DNA from: Nereocystis luetkeana
Taxonomy: Eukaryota; Sar; Phaeophyceae; Laminariales; Laminariaceae
Reading direction: 5' to 3'
Assembly (NCBI GenBank): GCA_031213475.1
Contig: JARUPZ010000013.1
Location: 8,331,338-8,395,337, forward strand
Length of the DNA: 64,000 nt
Position numbers and translations under genes: made by a program. The first letter of the stretch is position 1, and every line of letters starts with the position of its first letter. The notes under the pieces were generated by a model. That model worked only from the letters and a program-made list of their open reading frames with translations. It was not told where the DNA came from and did not search any database. Positions 1 to 11,900 of the stretch are shown one piece after another.

Positions 1-2600
1 GACGTGGATGAAAGCCGTCCAAGATATATATATATACATGGAACCACGTAAAACCACGACGTAACTGCAAACTCGGCTGGGCTGGTCGTTGCTCTGTTTT
101 TTTGTTGGCTTTCAAGGCGAGAGCTATTTTATGGCATTTGTTTTTGCTGCCGGTCGCTGCGTACGGCTGGTACGAGGGACAAACGCCTGGCCTGCCGTGT
201 TCTCCCCTTCTCCGCCTGCGACATTCCCGGGATTTCAAGTCAACCATAACCTCGAAGGGGAACCTTGTATTCGAAGGAATCGGCCTGCTGCAAGAATGAC
301 AACGGAGGAAGATTTGGAAGCCACAGGAAAAAAATTGACCCCTGTGGCACTAATATGCATATGAATGTGATGCGGGCGATGCCTGCTGTGCCCCGCCGTC
401 GGAGCGAAGCCCATGCGCATACATGCACGCATGGATGCATACATGCGTGCGTGCGTGCGTGCGATAATTTTTCGAGATTTTCTCCTATCTTTTCCTCTCG
501 CAACATGTTATATTACGGCCTGAGCCTTAAACCTCTTCAAAAATAAAAACGAAAAAATAGACAAAGAAGCTGATTGCCCCCCCCACCCACCAACACACAC
601 CCCCACCCACCCCCGTCCCCTACCCCCTCACACCAGGCTACTACTGTAGCTACTGCTGCTGCAGTTCCTCGCACACTTTGTACTACGAGGACAGGGAACA
701 AGCCGAAACTACAGAACACCTTCATGAATCCAAAAAAGTTACACAAAAGTTCAATATGTTACTATTAATATTAATACTGCATCTGGTATATATATGGAAT
801 GCCATTTCGATTCGTCCCGCACACATGTGCCCGATTAGTGTGGCAGCCTGGCAAAAGTACAACAACAACCCCAGCAGCAGCAGCATCCTCATAGCTTTTG
901 CTTCCTCGGGCAATTACACCGAAGCTCAGTTTATAAACTATTCTTAGCAAACCACACCGCCACACGAACTAGAGAAAATCGACTACATATACTGTAGAAC
1001 TGGTTCAAAATCAAACACTAGAAAATAGTCTTCCCCACGCGCTTTGCTCCATCCACATCCATCGCCTTCGAAAAAAACAAAATCCAAGCGTGGACTGAAC
1101 TACCGTACGAGTACTGGCCTGCAGGTGCGTACTGCTGTCACGTACTGTCACAGCAGTAGTCACTACGTACAGACATACCACCAGATAACAGCCTCGCCTG
1201 CCACGCCCTAAGAACGAAAACACGTCCTACAGCGCGCGACGAAAAGTTGGGCCGGACTCTAATAGGAAACGCCCACGTTACCTCAAAAGACCCCGGCAAA
1301 CTCCAAGCACCACAGCAGCCGAAAAAAAAAACACAAGTTCATGATCAGATCGTACAGGGTGGCAATACCGAAAGCCAAGCGTCTCTCGCCCACTATAGCC
1401 CCAAGCCATCTCGATCAAACAGACACGTCAAAACTGGCAAACTAGCTGCGTCGCTCATCGTTGCCCGGCGCTGCACCAGGGCACTCTGAGCTATAGCTGT
1501 GTAGCTAGAGACTAGCGCTACTATGATAACAATCACACAAGGCGCTACGAACGCGGGAGGGGGGGAAAAGGGGTTACGCAATGTAACCGCCACGAAAGCC
1601 AAGGCCAAGGTAGCCGTTTCCATGAGTAGTATCCTAACACCCTTACCTGCGTCGGTAAGTCCCCCCCCCCCCCCCCCCCCCCCCCCCTCACCCCGACACC
1701 CCTCCGCGAAAAACATCCCCCTCCAAAAAATAAAATACAAAAAACCGCAAAATTTGAATACCCGGATACAATGCCGCGAACATAAAACGCCTACCCACGA
1801 AACACAGCGCTGACGCAGACGCAAATCCTTCCCGAGAAAGAACAGCGTCCACCCTGCGGCTGCCTCGCGAGCAAGACCAGACTCGGACTCACGAGCGAGC
1901 GCCTGCTCGCTACCAAAGCGCGAAGGCACACACGAGTGCCATCAAAACCAGGACCAACAGCGCGTGCGCGAGGCCGAGTCCGTCAATGCCTGCCCGCTCT
2001 CGGTGGCATGCGAGCAAAGCAGGCAGAGCCTAGCAACTCATCCTGCTCCAAAAAAGCTCACCGAGAAGCCTGCCTCCCGAGTGGGGGCATTTCCTCAACA
2101 AAAACCACTCAACACAGAAACAATCGCACCAAAACCGTCCGTCCAGTGGTAACGTACCGAACGAATCAATCCAAAGACAAGAGCGCGCACGCCCCCAACA
2201 TCCCGCCCACACCCCCTACAACCACACACGAGAGCTGAACCCGTCACCCACAGCAACAAAAATCAAGAGTAAAAAAAAAATCGGAGTGACGGGATCGGAT
2301 CCATCGGTGGGTCAAAATTGCCAAACAAAACACGACTTGTCTTCACGACCAACATCAAAAACAGCAAAAAAAAAAAAAAAAAAAACACAGGATCCAAACC
2401 TCCCTCCCCATCCCAACCCCCCCCAACCCCGGCCTCGCCCCCACCGCCAATGTGCCGCGGCTCACAAAAGGCCGGCGTGAGCCAACTCTCAGGGGTAAAA
2501 GGACATTGTGCCTCTGCATCTATCTCAATATTTGCGTACCAAAAGGGGGTGTGACCGCGTCATCTCGGCCCCATAAAAAATCTCCAATATCATGAGTATC
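1..2600. other. Intergenic, no gene recognised
   Basis: GTGC repeats at 447-465, a C run near 1662-1688 and an A run near 2365. Frames of up to 178 codons exist but are low-complexity or overlap the C run. Confidence 0.5.
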
Positions 2601-2607
2601 AAGATAA

Positions 2608-2690
2608 TCAAGAGAAATTATCCGACCACCTCCACTCGGAACGAGTATCGAGAGTATTAAGAGCAACAGCCAACCAATAAACGGCTTCCG
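2608..2690 (-). pseudogene. Decayed tandem duplicate of the last eEF3 exon
   Basis: About 300 bases past the eEF3 stop, the minus strand reads VALNTLDTRSEWRWSDNFS and then TGA. This parallels the true end, [17 protein letters not shown] and TGA. The surrounding DNA of both copies also matches (AAGATAATCAAGAG against CAAGATCCAATCAAG). A third weak match lies near 2790-2850. No acceptor was identified, so it is probably a fossil lying in the 3' UTR or just beyond it. Confidence 0.5.
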
Positions 2691-2911
2691 CTCGCCATGA
2701 CAACGAGTGGCAAAATAAGCGACCTACAGCAGTAGTCAAGTCACCCAGCGACTCCCACCTGGGTGTTAAGCACCAAGGTCATCAGGAGCAGATACCGAAC
2801 AGCTTCCGTTCCATACTAACGGCTCGAACGGGTGTCAGGTGCTTGCTACCTACTAGTGTGCCGCGAGAGTGGTCTTCAATAACATGAGCTACAGAAAAAA
2901 TCAAGATCCAA

Positions 2912-5900
2912 TCAAGCGTAGTTACCCAACCACTTCCATTCGGGGCTCTTGTGGTTGAGTGCCTTCACGAAATCCGGGAGGGGAATGCCCTGCTTTTCCG
3001 CGATCTTGCCGATTTTTCGCAGCTGCAGCGAGATAAGATCGAGATTCGGGAGCGAGGAAGGAGGCGCATTTCGGATCAGGTTCGGTATCGACAACAAGGG
3101 CAGCGGTGACAACACCACCGTATGGGGATAGGATAGATACGCAATACATCGAATACCGCCCTGGCCCTTTCAGGACTGCAGTCCCGTTTTTGGAGGACAA
3201 ACTACTCTGAATTTCAGTGGTTTGTCCCGAAAACGGAGCCGCAGTTAAGGAAAGCGTTAAGAATCATTGTCCGTAACAACATGTGCTCGAAACGCTCCCG
3301 AAAAAAAATTCTGCGACACACAGGCAGGCCGAAAGGCAGATATCCATAGTTATTATCGTTCTTCAATTCATCACCTCATCTCGATGCTTCACCAACTTCC
3401 GCGCTGTCCAATAAAAAAAATGGTGAAGGAACAACTCAGGTGTAGGTAGGTATATGAGGTAAATCGAAAAAAAAAAAAAAAAAAAAAACAGGTGGAACAA
3501 TTGGTGCGCCTACAGTGCGTGTTTAGTGTAGCCGTAGTGGGGGGGGGGGGGGGGGGGGGCACTCATTATCATGAATGGCCGTATTCGTATAACCATAGAC
3601 CTTCTCGCCCCCCCACAATGCCGGGACGGAGACAGTTGGGTTTTCACCGACCAGAAAGGAGGGAGGGAGGGAGGGAGGGAGGGGGGGGGGGGAGGGTGTA
3701 CTCGATATGATGGGTGTGCGTGTGGGTGTTTTCTCACGTTCTTTTTGTCGAAAGCCTTGAGGGTCTTCGGATTGATGAGGTTGTCGAACTTCACAACCTT
3801 GTTAGAGCAGCCGCCTGACTTCGTCGCGGCTTCCTCCTCCGCCTTTTCGGCCGCCTCAGCCGCCTTTTTCGACGTCTTCTTGGCCGTCTTAAGCTCCGTC
3901 TAATACAGGTACAGGGAGGGGGGGGACAAAAAAAGAGAAAGTTACGTACCGCCAGCGTTTCCCACGCAACACCCCAAGTGGTTATTACGGGGGGCTAGTA
4001 AATAGGACCTATGGTACAGACTGAATCCTATATATTTACACATTTTACTAATAATATTTGGTCCTATTTACTATGGCCCCCCGTAATAGTCTGGTCAACA
4101 AAAAGTGGGTGTGCAGGTCGGAAACGGGCCGACTATCACCATCACATGCAAAAAAAAAAAAAAAAAAAACTTGTACAACCCACCACCGGCAATATACCAA
4201 ATATTCACGTACCTGGTGCATTCTACTCTTTGACGGAAATGTCATGGATAATCGGGATCAAAAACATGGAAGGCGAAGCGGTCCCCACATTTCTGCCCAC
4301 GGTGTTGATAGAAACCACGTGTATACAACGGAGCGGGCTTTGCTTGCTGCGTGAAAGCCTCCTCCAAGACGCTCACTCGTGACCGCGTTTCCTTCTACCT
4401 CGTTTACAAGTTAACGGGACAAGTCAAGTGTGGAACCTTAATCCCTTTAGAACCGAAGTCCCGTTTTGGGGACAATCCAGTCAAAGTACAAGTAAGTTGT
4501 CCCCAATATTCCCCCAAACGAAACTTTCAGTCCTAAAAAGGGTTGAAAATCTCAACAGGGGACCGACCGTCACACACAACAAGCTCGCCGTATGGCAACG
4601 GGCGAGTTTTTTTCCTTGCGACAAATTAATGCGACAACAACAAGGCTGTCACACGGACGCACCTCCTCCGCCTCTCCCATGGTCTGCAGGCGGCCTCCCT
4701 CCAGCAGCCACGTCTCCGTGGTGATGGCGTTCAGGAACTCTGAGTTGTGGGAGATGATGATCACGCCTCCGCCGAACTCCTTGATGCCGAGCGTCAAGGC
4801 GCCCAAGGCTTCCCTGTCGAGGTAGTTCGTGGGCTCGTCGAGAACGAGGAGGTGGGGACGGCTCCACATCGCCGCCGCGAGAACCAGCTTAACCTGGAGG
4901 ACGAAAAAAGAAATAAGACGAAAAACCGGTGGTGTGGCGGTTGTCGCGGCGAGAGAAAAGGGTGCGGGCGGGTGGAATGAGACCAGGGGATGAACAATTG
5001 CGCGAGGTGTACGAGCATTGAATATATCCGAAGGCGGCAGCAGCGAAAGCAGCAGCGAAAGCAGCAGCGGCAGCGGCGACACGCCCAGCAAGCACCAGCA
5101 GCAGAAGCAGCTGCAGCCGCAGCATGCAGCAGACGCAGCGACGGCGCCCGCAGCAGCCTACAACAGTCGCACATCAGCAAGCAGCAGCAAGCAGCAGCAA
5201 GCAGCAGCAAACAGCAGCAAACAGCAGCAAACAGCAGCAAACAGCAGCGAACAGCATCCGCAGCAAAACGTCGACGCCTATTACCTTCTGCCCTCCCGAG
5301 AGGCCGCCAATCTTTCCGTAGACGCTGAACTCCTTCGCGAGAGCGAAATCGTCGAGATGGCCCTGAATCTCCTTCGTCGTCACCGGCCGGTTGTCGGTAC
5401 CCGCAGCCAAGGCCGCCATCCTAGCGTCCGCCTGCTGGACCAGCTTAGACAGCCCGCGCTTCTCGAGCTCCTCTCGGGCGATGTAGCTGGTACGCCGTGT
5501 GGACACGGGTGGAGAAAAGCAGCGGGGGGGGGAGGGAGGGGGGGGGGGGGGGGGGGGTAGGGGGGATGTGGAGTCAGGAAGAGAAAGATGATGGCGGGGT
5601 TGATTGAAAGAGATGAAAGAGGACGAGAGCGGCATCAGATTGGAGATGAAAAATAAGGGGGGGGGGGGGGGGGGGGGTGGCTCTACCAGAGGTGGCATAA
5701 CCGGCATGCGACTGCATGCGTGATACAGTTCGTACTCGCAAGTGTATTCCGCAGAATACGCACCTCCTCCCTCCAGCCATTGTTGGGTATATAAACTAAT
5801 GTGTCATCCCCCCCGTCCCACTCCTTTGCCGTCCCTGAAACTCCCCGATCCTCTCCCGCCCACACCTTGCCCACATGTATGCATCTCGCTAACCCCAACG

Positions 5901-8900
5901 CCTCAACCCGTCTGCCCCTTCTCATGGCGTAAGAAAGGATAAATTTACGAGAAAATTCTCACCGGTTGTGCTTGGCCGACATGCCGACGAAGGAGCACTC
6001 GTACTTGAGCACCCTGCCCTCAAGGCGACGGCCCAAGATGTTCTCGACCTGTCCCACCGTGTTCTGGCGTTCCTGCTCGTCGTCGGTCATCTTCATCAAG
6101 ATGTTCTTCTCCGCGACCTCCCTGAAAAAAGACAAAAAAAAAAAAATAGACGAAACAAGAAAACAAACAAAATTAAGATAAGGAAACTTATACGAGGTAG
6201 AAGGCGGGAGAATACCTTACACGACCTCTCTCAAGAACTGAACTTAATTCATTTATTTATTTTCAAGAAAAAAAAAACAAAAAAACGAGAGAAAAAAAAT
6301 GACAAGTTACGGGTCAGGAAGAAAAAAAGATTTGACATCAGTGTACAGCAAACACCCCGCACGTACACAATTAAATTTGACCCATACTTCCGAAATTCAT
6401 TCGAGCCGAAGAAGGGTGAATGAAGACAAACGAAAAAAAAAAACAAAACAAACAAACAAACAAACAAACGAAACCAAACGAAAGTAACAAAAACGCCTGT
6501 AACGTCCGTAGGTAGCACGTTGGTACGGGTATATGGCTTGCGTAAGAGACGGCAAGGACCACAATCGAAAACAAACACGCTCACACACGCTGTTCCAAGG
6601 TTTTAGGTGTCGGAAAGCAACATTTGTTTTGTGTTGGAGATCAACTTTTAGGGGTCGGGGAAGCACGGCAATATGAGCGTCGGGACTGCAAGCTTCAGGC
6701 GTGGCAAGTTGCTCGGCGACTTCGCAATCGACTGTTCCTCGCTCGGTGGCCAAGGCATCGAATCGACGGGTCCACCTAAGCAGCAACCGGGTGTCTTCCA
6801 CGAACACCTGGAATATACTTTTGCCGACTACATATGCTGTGTCATTTATTTATTTTTTACGGGGGACTATAGTAAACAGGACCAAATATTGTTGGTAAAA
6901 ATAGGAAAATAAAGGTTTTTGCGTGTACCGTAGGTCCTTTTTACTATGGCCCCCCGTAAATAGTACGGATTGGTCTTTTCTTACCTGTCAGTCCCGTCCC
7001 CCGTGCCGAAACGCCACTGCATGTACTGGACGGGAGACATCTCCAGGTGCTTCTCCACGTGGTGCAAGCTGTGCTGGGCCATGTAGGCGATCCGAAGGTT
7101 GTGATGAGACCACACCTGTCCAAAATTCAGAGAGCAACGTTGGCGCCAAGCGGCAGCAGCGATACAGAGCAACAAACGATAGGAAAAGAAGAAAAGGAGT
7201 GAGATGCAATAACATGTGCGTGGTCGATCCATGCCCGAACCAAACAAACGAAAAACTACGAACAGAGAACCAACAACAACGAAATCATCCCCGTTTTTAC
7301 GCCGGTCGCGGCAACCATGTATGGGTATATGCCTCCTCCCTCACCTCTCCACAATGCCGTCACGCCAACCCAACAACAATCTCGCGAACCCCAATCTCCC
7401 CACCGGGAAAAAACCCGAACCCCAGTACGTGAAAATGCCATAATCATCTCCCCTTCAAAAACACGTTCACCACACCGCAACAAACCAACCTACACTAGTT
7501 CCAAGTAGTTGGGACACGAAAAAAAGGGGTTTTCAACATGCCTCCCCCTTCTTCCAAAAACATGCCTCCACGCTCTCACCTCTCCGGTCTGCGGCTCCGA
7601 CTCCCTCACGACCATCTTGATCAGGGTCGACTTCCCCGCCCCGTTCACTCCAGTCACACCGACCCTGGAAGCCAGGCACAGCTTAAGGCTTGCCCCCTCT
7701 ACCTGAGGCTTCGTCGATCCGGGGTACTGGTAGCTGCATCCCCTCATCGTCAAAATGTTTTTGGTCGTGGAGGTGATGCCGTCCAGGGGTCCGGGGTTGG
7801 GGAACTTGAAGCGCAGCGATGCCGCCGCCAGCTCGTAGTACGACCTGAACGCGAAACACACACAAACACACACGCACGCCAGATTTGTTTTTTGGTGGAA
7901 TTTAGTGGAATTCCTTTTTTTGTGGAATTTAATGTCAAGTGTCAACAAATTTCCTGCTACAAACTGTACACATATTGTTCATATGTTCAATGTACTACTA
8001 GTGGTATACGGCGTCGTGTAGACAAATGTGCTACAGATTAATAGTACGACGCAAGGGACGCCAGGAACAGTCCCTTTCTGCATTGTCCTGTGATCACGGC
8101 GTTCTTTGCTCTTCATTCCGAGCGTTTTCTTTACTATTTGAAGGGATGGACGATGCGAGGGATCGACAACAGTGTATGTACGTATGAGCCGTGTCTGCTG
8201 TACCAAAAACGTTGTTGTCGTGTTGTCGCAATAATGCAATAAGACTGTTCCGGCCCCCTCCCCCATATGACGTGAGAATACCCCCCCCCCCCCCCCCCCC
8301 CGTACCCCCCTCCCCTCTCCACGGCCGGCCTCGCTGCAAAACAAAAACTCACTTTGCCTCGGGCTTGAGGCTGATGAAATGCTTCAGCCCGCCGTGGTAA
8401 GGCACGAGCTTCAACGCCTCGTAGTGCAGGACATCGGTGACCATGTCTTCCAAGAACTTGGTGTCGTGGGAAACGCAGATGACGGTGACGTCGGTGAGTC
8501 CTGTCAAATAGTCGGTCAGCCACTTCACGGCGTAGACGTCCAGGTGGTTCGTCGGCTCATCGAGGAGGAGCACCTGTTCAAAAGGCATAAACAAAACGTC
8601 GAGGGGGGGGAGGGGGGGGGGGGGGGTGATAAAATTAGTACATGGGGTGATAACTGAATACACGGTTGGTGCATGAATATCATACACGGGTGATAAATAG
8701 AGGCATGAATGAATCGAACGGCCCCCTATTGACTGCAAGAGGAGAACCACCTTTTGCGCCCAAAAGGCCGATGGGGTGGGGGGTGGGGGGGGGACGAAAT
8801 AACTACAGGGGTGATAAATAAAAACACTACCAGGTAGTAATAAAGGAACACGTGCGTACTGAATGGAAGTGCAAGAAGGGGACGCAAAAACGGGCAAAAA

Positions 8901-11900
8901 AGGAAAAGAAAGGGGTGTGATGAAATAAACACATGAGTAACGAGTGAAAGCTCATCTCCCACTATTTTACGGGGGACCGTAGTTAATTGGACCTACGGTA
9001 CACACAAAAACATTTATGTATTCGTATTTTTACCATCAATATTTGGTTATATTTACTATGGTCCCCCGTAACAGAATGGGAGAGGAGCAGCACCTCTGGC
9101 CTCAAAAAAGGTCGAGTGGGCGTGTGTGACAACAGGAATACATGGGTGATAACTGAAGGCTGGTATTGAATGAAAGTCGAGGAGGCGTGCTTGTTGCGTC
9201 AGCAAAAGGCCGAAAACGTTTGTACGTACGCATGAATTATGGCAGCAGTGTGAGCGATCGTACCTGAGCCTCCTGCAACATAGCGCGTGCGAGAGCGAGC
9301 TTCATCTTCCACCCTCCGGAGAGGGACGTGATGGGCGCCGCCTGGCCTTCCTCGTCGAAACCGACTTCCGCGAGCGTTGCCGCCACCTTCTCTCTAGGAA
9401 CACCCTTCAGCTCGTCCACGTTGCACGTGTAATCGATGATGCTCGTCGCCACCTGAAGGACAAAACATCAAATAAATTAAAACGTCAAAACATGCGAGTA
9501 TCCCAATACTACCAGCGTAAAAATAAATAACCGTGTAAAAATATCCCAACATTAAAATATTCCCTGCTGGGTTGAACGTGAACTCTAAAGATTCTGCGCG
9601 GACATAATTAATCTGTGCCCTACGAACCAGCACAAAATCTCATAACGGCATGTTAGGGTCCAGATGATCTCCTTATAAATGATTCATCGTGATTTGTTCC
9701 ACGAGCGAACCCTTCCCACCCCGTTTCCACCCCTAGTCTCGACTCACATCGCTTCCGACGATGTCGTGTTCGACGAAGACGGTCCGCAGCTCTGTCGGCA
9801 ACCCGTCGATGGCTCCGTTCGCGATGTTCCGCATCAAAGTCGTCTTTCCCGCTCCGTTGGGGCCGAGCAGTCCGTACCTGAACGCAATATGACAGAGAGC
9901 AAGCGAACGCGACAAAAACGTAGGAACGGACCGTGAGAACCAGCGCCAGAGACGAAAAGGTTACAAAAATCGATCAGCGCAATACGGCAGCCTTGCGGTT
10001 CGGCTGCTGCTTAAGCTTGATTGACCGCTCAACCTAAAAGGCTGAACGCGTCCTCCCACACGAGCAACCCTATTACGGGGGACCACAGTAAATAGGACCA
10101 AACATTATTGGGAAAAATAGGTAAAACATAGAGGTTTCTGTCTGCGCCATAGGTCCTATTCACTATGATCCTCCGTACTAACAGTGACAGAAACATCCTC
10201 ACCAGGTACATACCTCGATTTCGAAGCAGTTTGCACAGGCCGAAAAACGGGAGGGCAGTCCTAACGGAGCGAAAATACAAAAATACAAAAAATACCACAC
10301 TGTCCAAAAATGTACGCATCGCTTGTAAATTTCTAGTTCATCCCTTACGACGCTCAAGATTGTGGGCAGAGTGGTAGGCCTTCCTTCTGACCCTTGCAGG
10401 ACCGCAGAGTCCCGTTTCCGGAACAAACCAGTCAAACCCTAGGACATGTGTGCCCCAAACGGGACTGCAGTCTTAAAAAGGGTCAAGGCCATGGAAAAAA
10501 GAGGCGTTCATGAGCCCAAAACGACCGGTCTCCTCGTGCCCCCTGCAAGGCCTGCGCCTGCACCTACTGTCAGGGAGACGGAATATCTAGCAAATAGTAT
10601 GGGATCCATCAAGCAAGGGTACATAAACGAAAGAAAAAAATGTCACCTATTTTTTTCTAGTCCTAGACAGGGAGGGGGGGGGCGGGGGGGGGGTCACTAA
10701 AGCCGAGTGAAAAAACGAGAATAAAATTAATAACCCGAACCCCGCCAGGTACATATTAATAGTTTGTTTTCAACCCATGAAACGGTGAAGAGTTTTAATC
10801 CGTTTTTTCTTTTTTGTCCGAATTTCCCCGCATCAAATCTGGCGGCAGCGTTTGAAGTACAGGGAGAACACTTGCCGGACACAATACACCCATACCACAC
10901 CCAACTCGGTCTCCACTAAATAGCAGCACCGTTGGACCAAGGGGCACCAAACCCGCCCCCCTCAAAGGAGCATTACTTCGCGTCTTTGGGACATGGGCAC
11001 CGATCCCGTTGCCCCAAAGTAGTAGCTTCCTTGCGGACACCGTGGGCACACCGTGGGCAAACACGATCGCACGCACGCACGCACGCACCTGTGTCCGGCG
11101 AGCAGCCTGAGCCTTGTGTTGTGCAGCAAGATCTTCCCGCCGTAGGCGAGCGAGAAGTCGATGTTGCACAGCTCCGCCGCGTCCCCCTCCTCCACAGCGT
11201 CCGCGTAGGAGTGAGCGACGGGAAGGAAGGACTCGTACACCAAGGAGGCGTCTTCGTCTCCCATGGATGCCCTCAGGTAGGGAAGCACGGTCTGATGCAG
11301 CGGCGAGCGCCAAAAAAATGGGGGGGGGGGGGGGGGGGGGGGGGAAGTCGAAGAGGTACTTGCTCACTTGTCGCTTGCCTTGGTCATATCATGTCTGACC
11401 TTTCACCGCGCATCGCTTCGGAGACGGAGCACGATCATTACTCCTAATAGAGACACCTCCAACAGTTGTGCGTGCGTGCGCCCAATATGTTGTTTTGGGG
11501 GGTCTTTGGGGGGGGGAGGGGGGCGGTTGTTAACCCTTTTAGCACTCCAGTCCGGTTTTAGGGACACACAACTCAAATTCCAAGTAATTTGTCCCCAATT
11601 GTCCCCAAAACGAGACTGCAGTCCTACAAGGGTTAAAGGAAGAAGGGGGGGCGCAACTGCAATAAAAAAATAAGAGACGACATCGTTGTGCCAGTGGCGA
11701 CGGTGGAGAGAGAGGCGAGGTCAGAGGTTGCTGCGGGCTCTTCTGCAGTGCCATTGGGGGAAATACTGCACCGATCACCCTAACGCCAAACACAAAAAAA
11801 AAACGGGGGGGGGAAATCAACCCAGACACACACGTGAAACATTCAGGGGAGTATACAGTACCAGGTACCAGGGTACACGTTACCACAAGCTTTAGCTGTT

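Larger units (their letters stand above)
2912..3899 (-). other. C-terminal tail exons of eEF3
   Basis: Exon 16 (3738-3899) encodes a Lys/Ala/Glu-rich stretch ([20 protein letters not shown]) and then [20 protein letters not shown]. Exon 17 (2912-3022) follows in phase 0 from a CTGCAG acceptor and encodes [18 protein letters not shown] through [11 protein letters not shown] and TGA. A basic tail is usual for eEF3; the terminal SPEWKW block is less familiar to me. An alternative is that the gene ends inside the intron after exon 16, but the splice signals and coding look favour the model given. Confidence 0.5.
4663..7844 (-). other. Second ABC ATPase domain with chromodomain-like insertion
   Basis: Residues 890-1219 in exons 11-15. 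Walker A is GVNGAGKST at 955-963. About 170 residues separate it from the signature LSGGQK at 1137-1142. This includes the eEF3-specific insert, with [14 protein letters not shown] and [14 protein letters not shown]. Walker B is [12 protein letters not shown] at 1157-1168, and the switch histidine is in SHN at 1190-1192. The insert separates eEF3 from plain ABCF proteins. All motifs look active. Confidence 0.5.
8353..11183 (-). other. First ABC ATPase domain of eEF3
   Basis: Residues about 679-890 in exons 7-10. It opens with [19 protein letters not shown]. Walker A is GPNGAGKTT at residues 715-723 in exon 8. The signature [14 protein letters not shown] starts at 797 in exon 9, Walker B with D-loop is [12 protein letters not shown] at 817-828 in exon 10, and the switch histidine lies in SHD at 851-853. 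All catalytic motifs are intact. The Trp after LSGG is also the usual state in eEF3 ABC1. Confidence 0.5.

Noticed and set aside
1393-1929. 178-codon minus-strand frame
   Set aside because: It crosses a long C run encoding poly-Gly and has no recognisable domain.
4794-5240. Long Leu/Cys/Ala and Gln/Ser frames across the CAG tract
   Set aside because: Frames on both strands are open only because of the triplet repeat; the region is an intron between two well-supported eEF3 exons.
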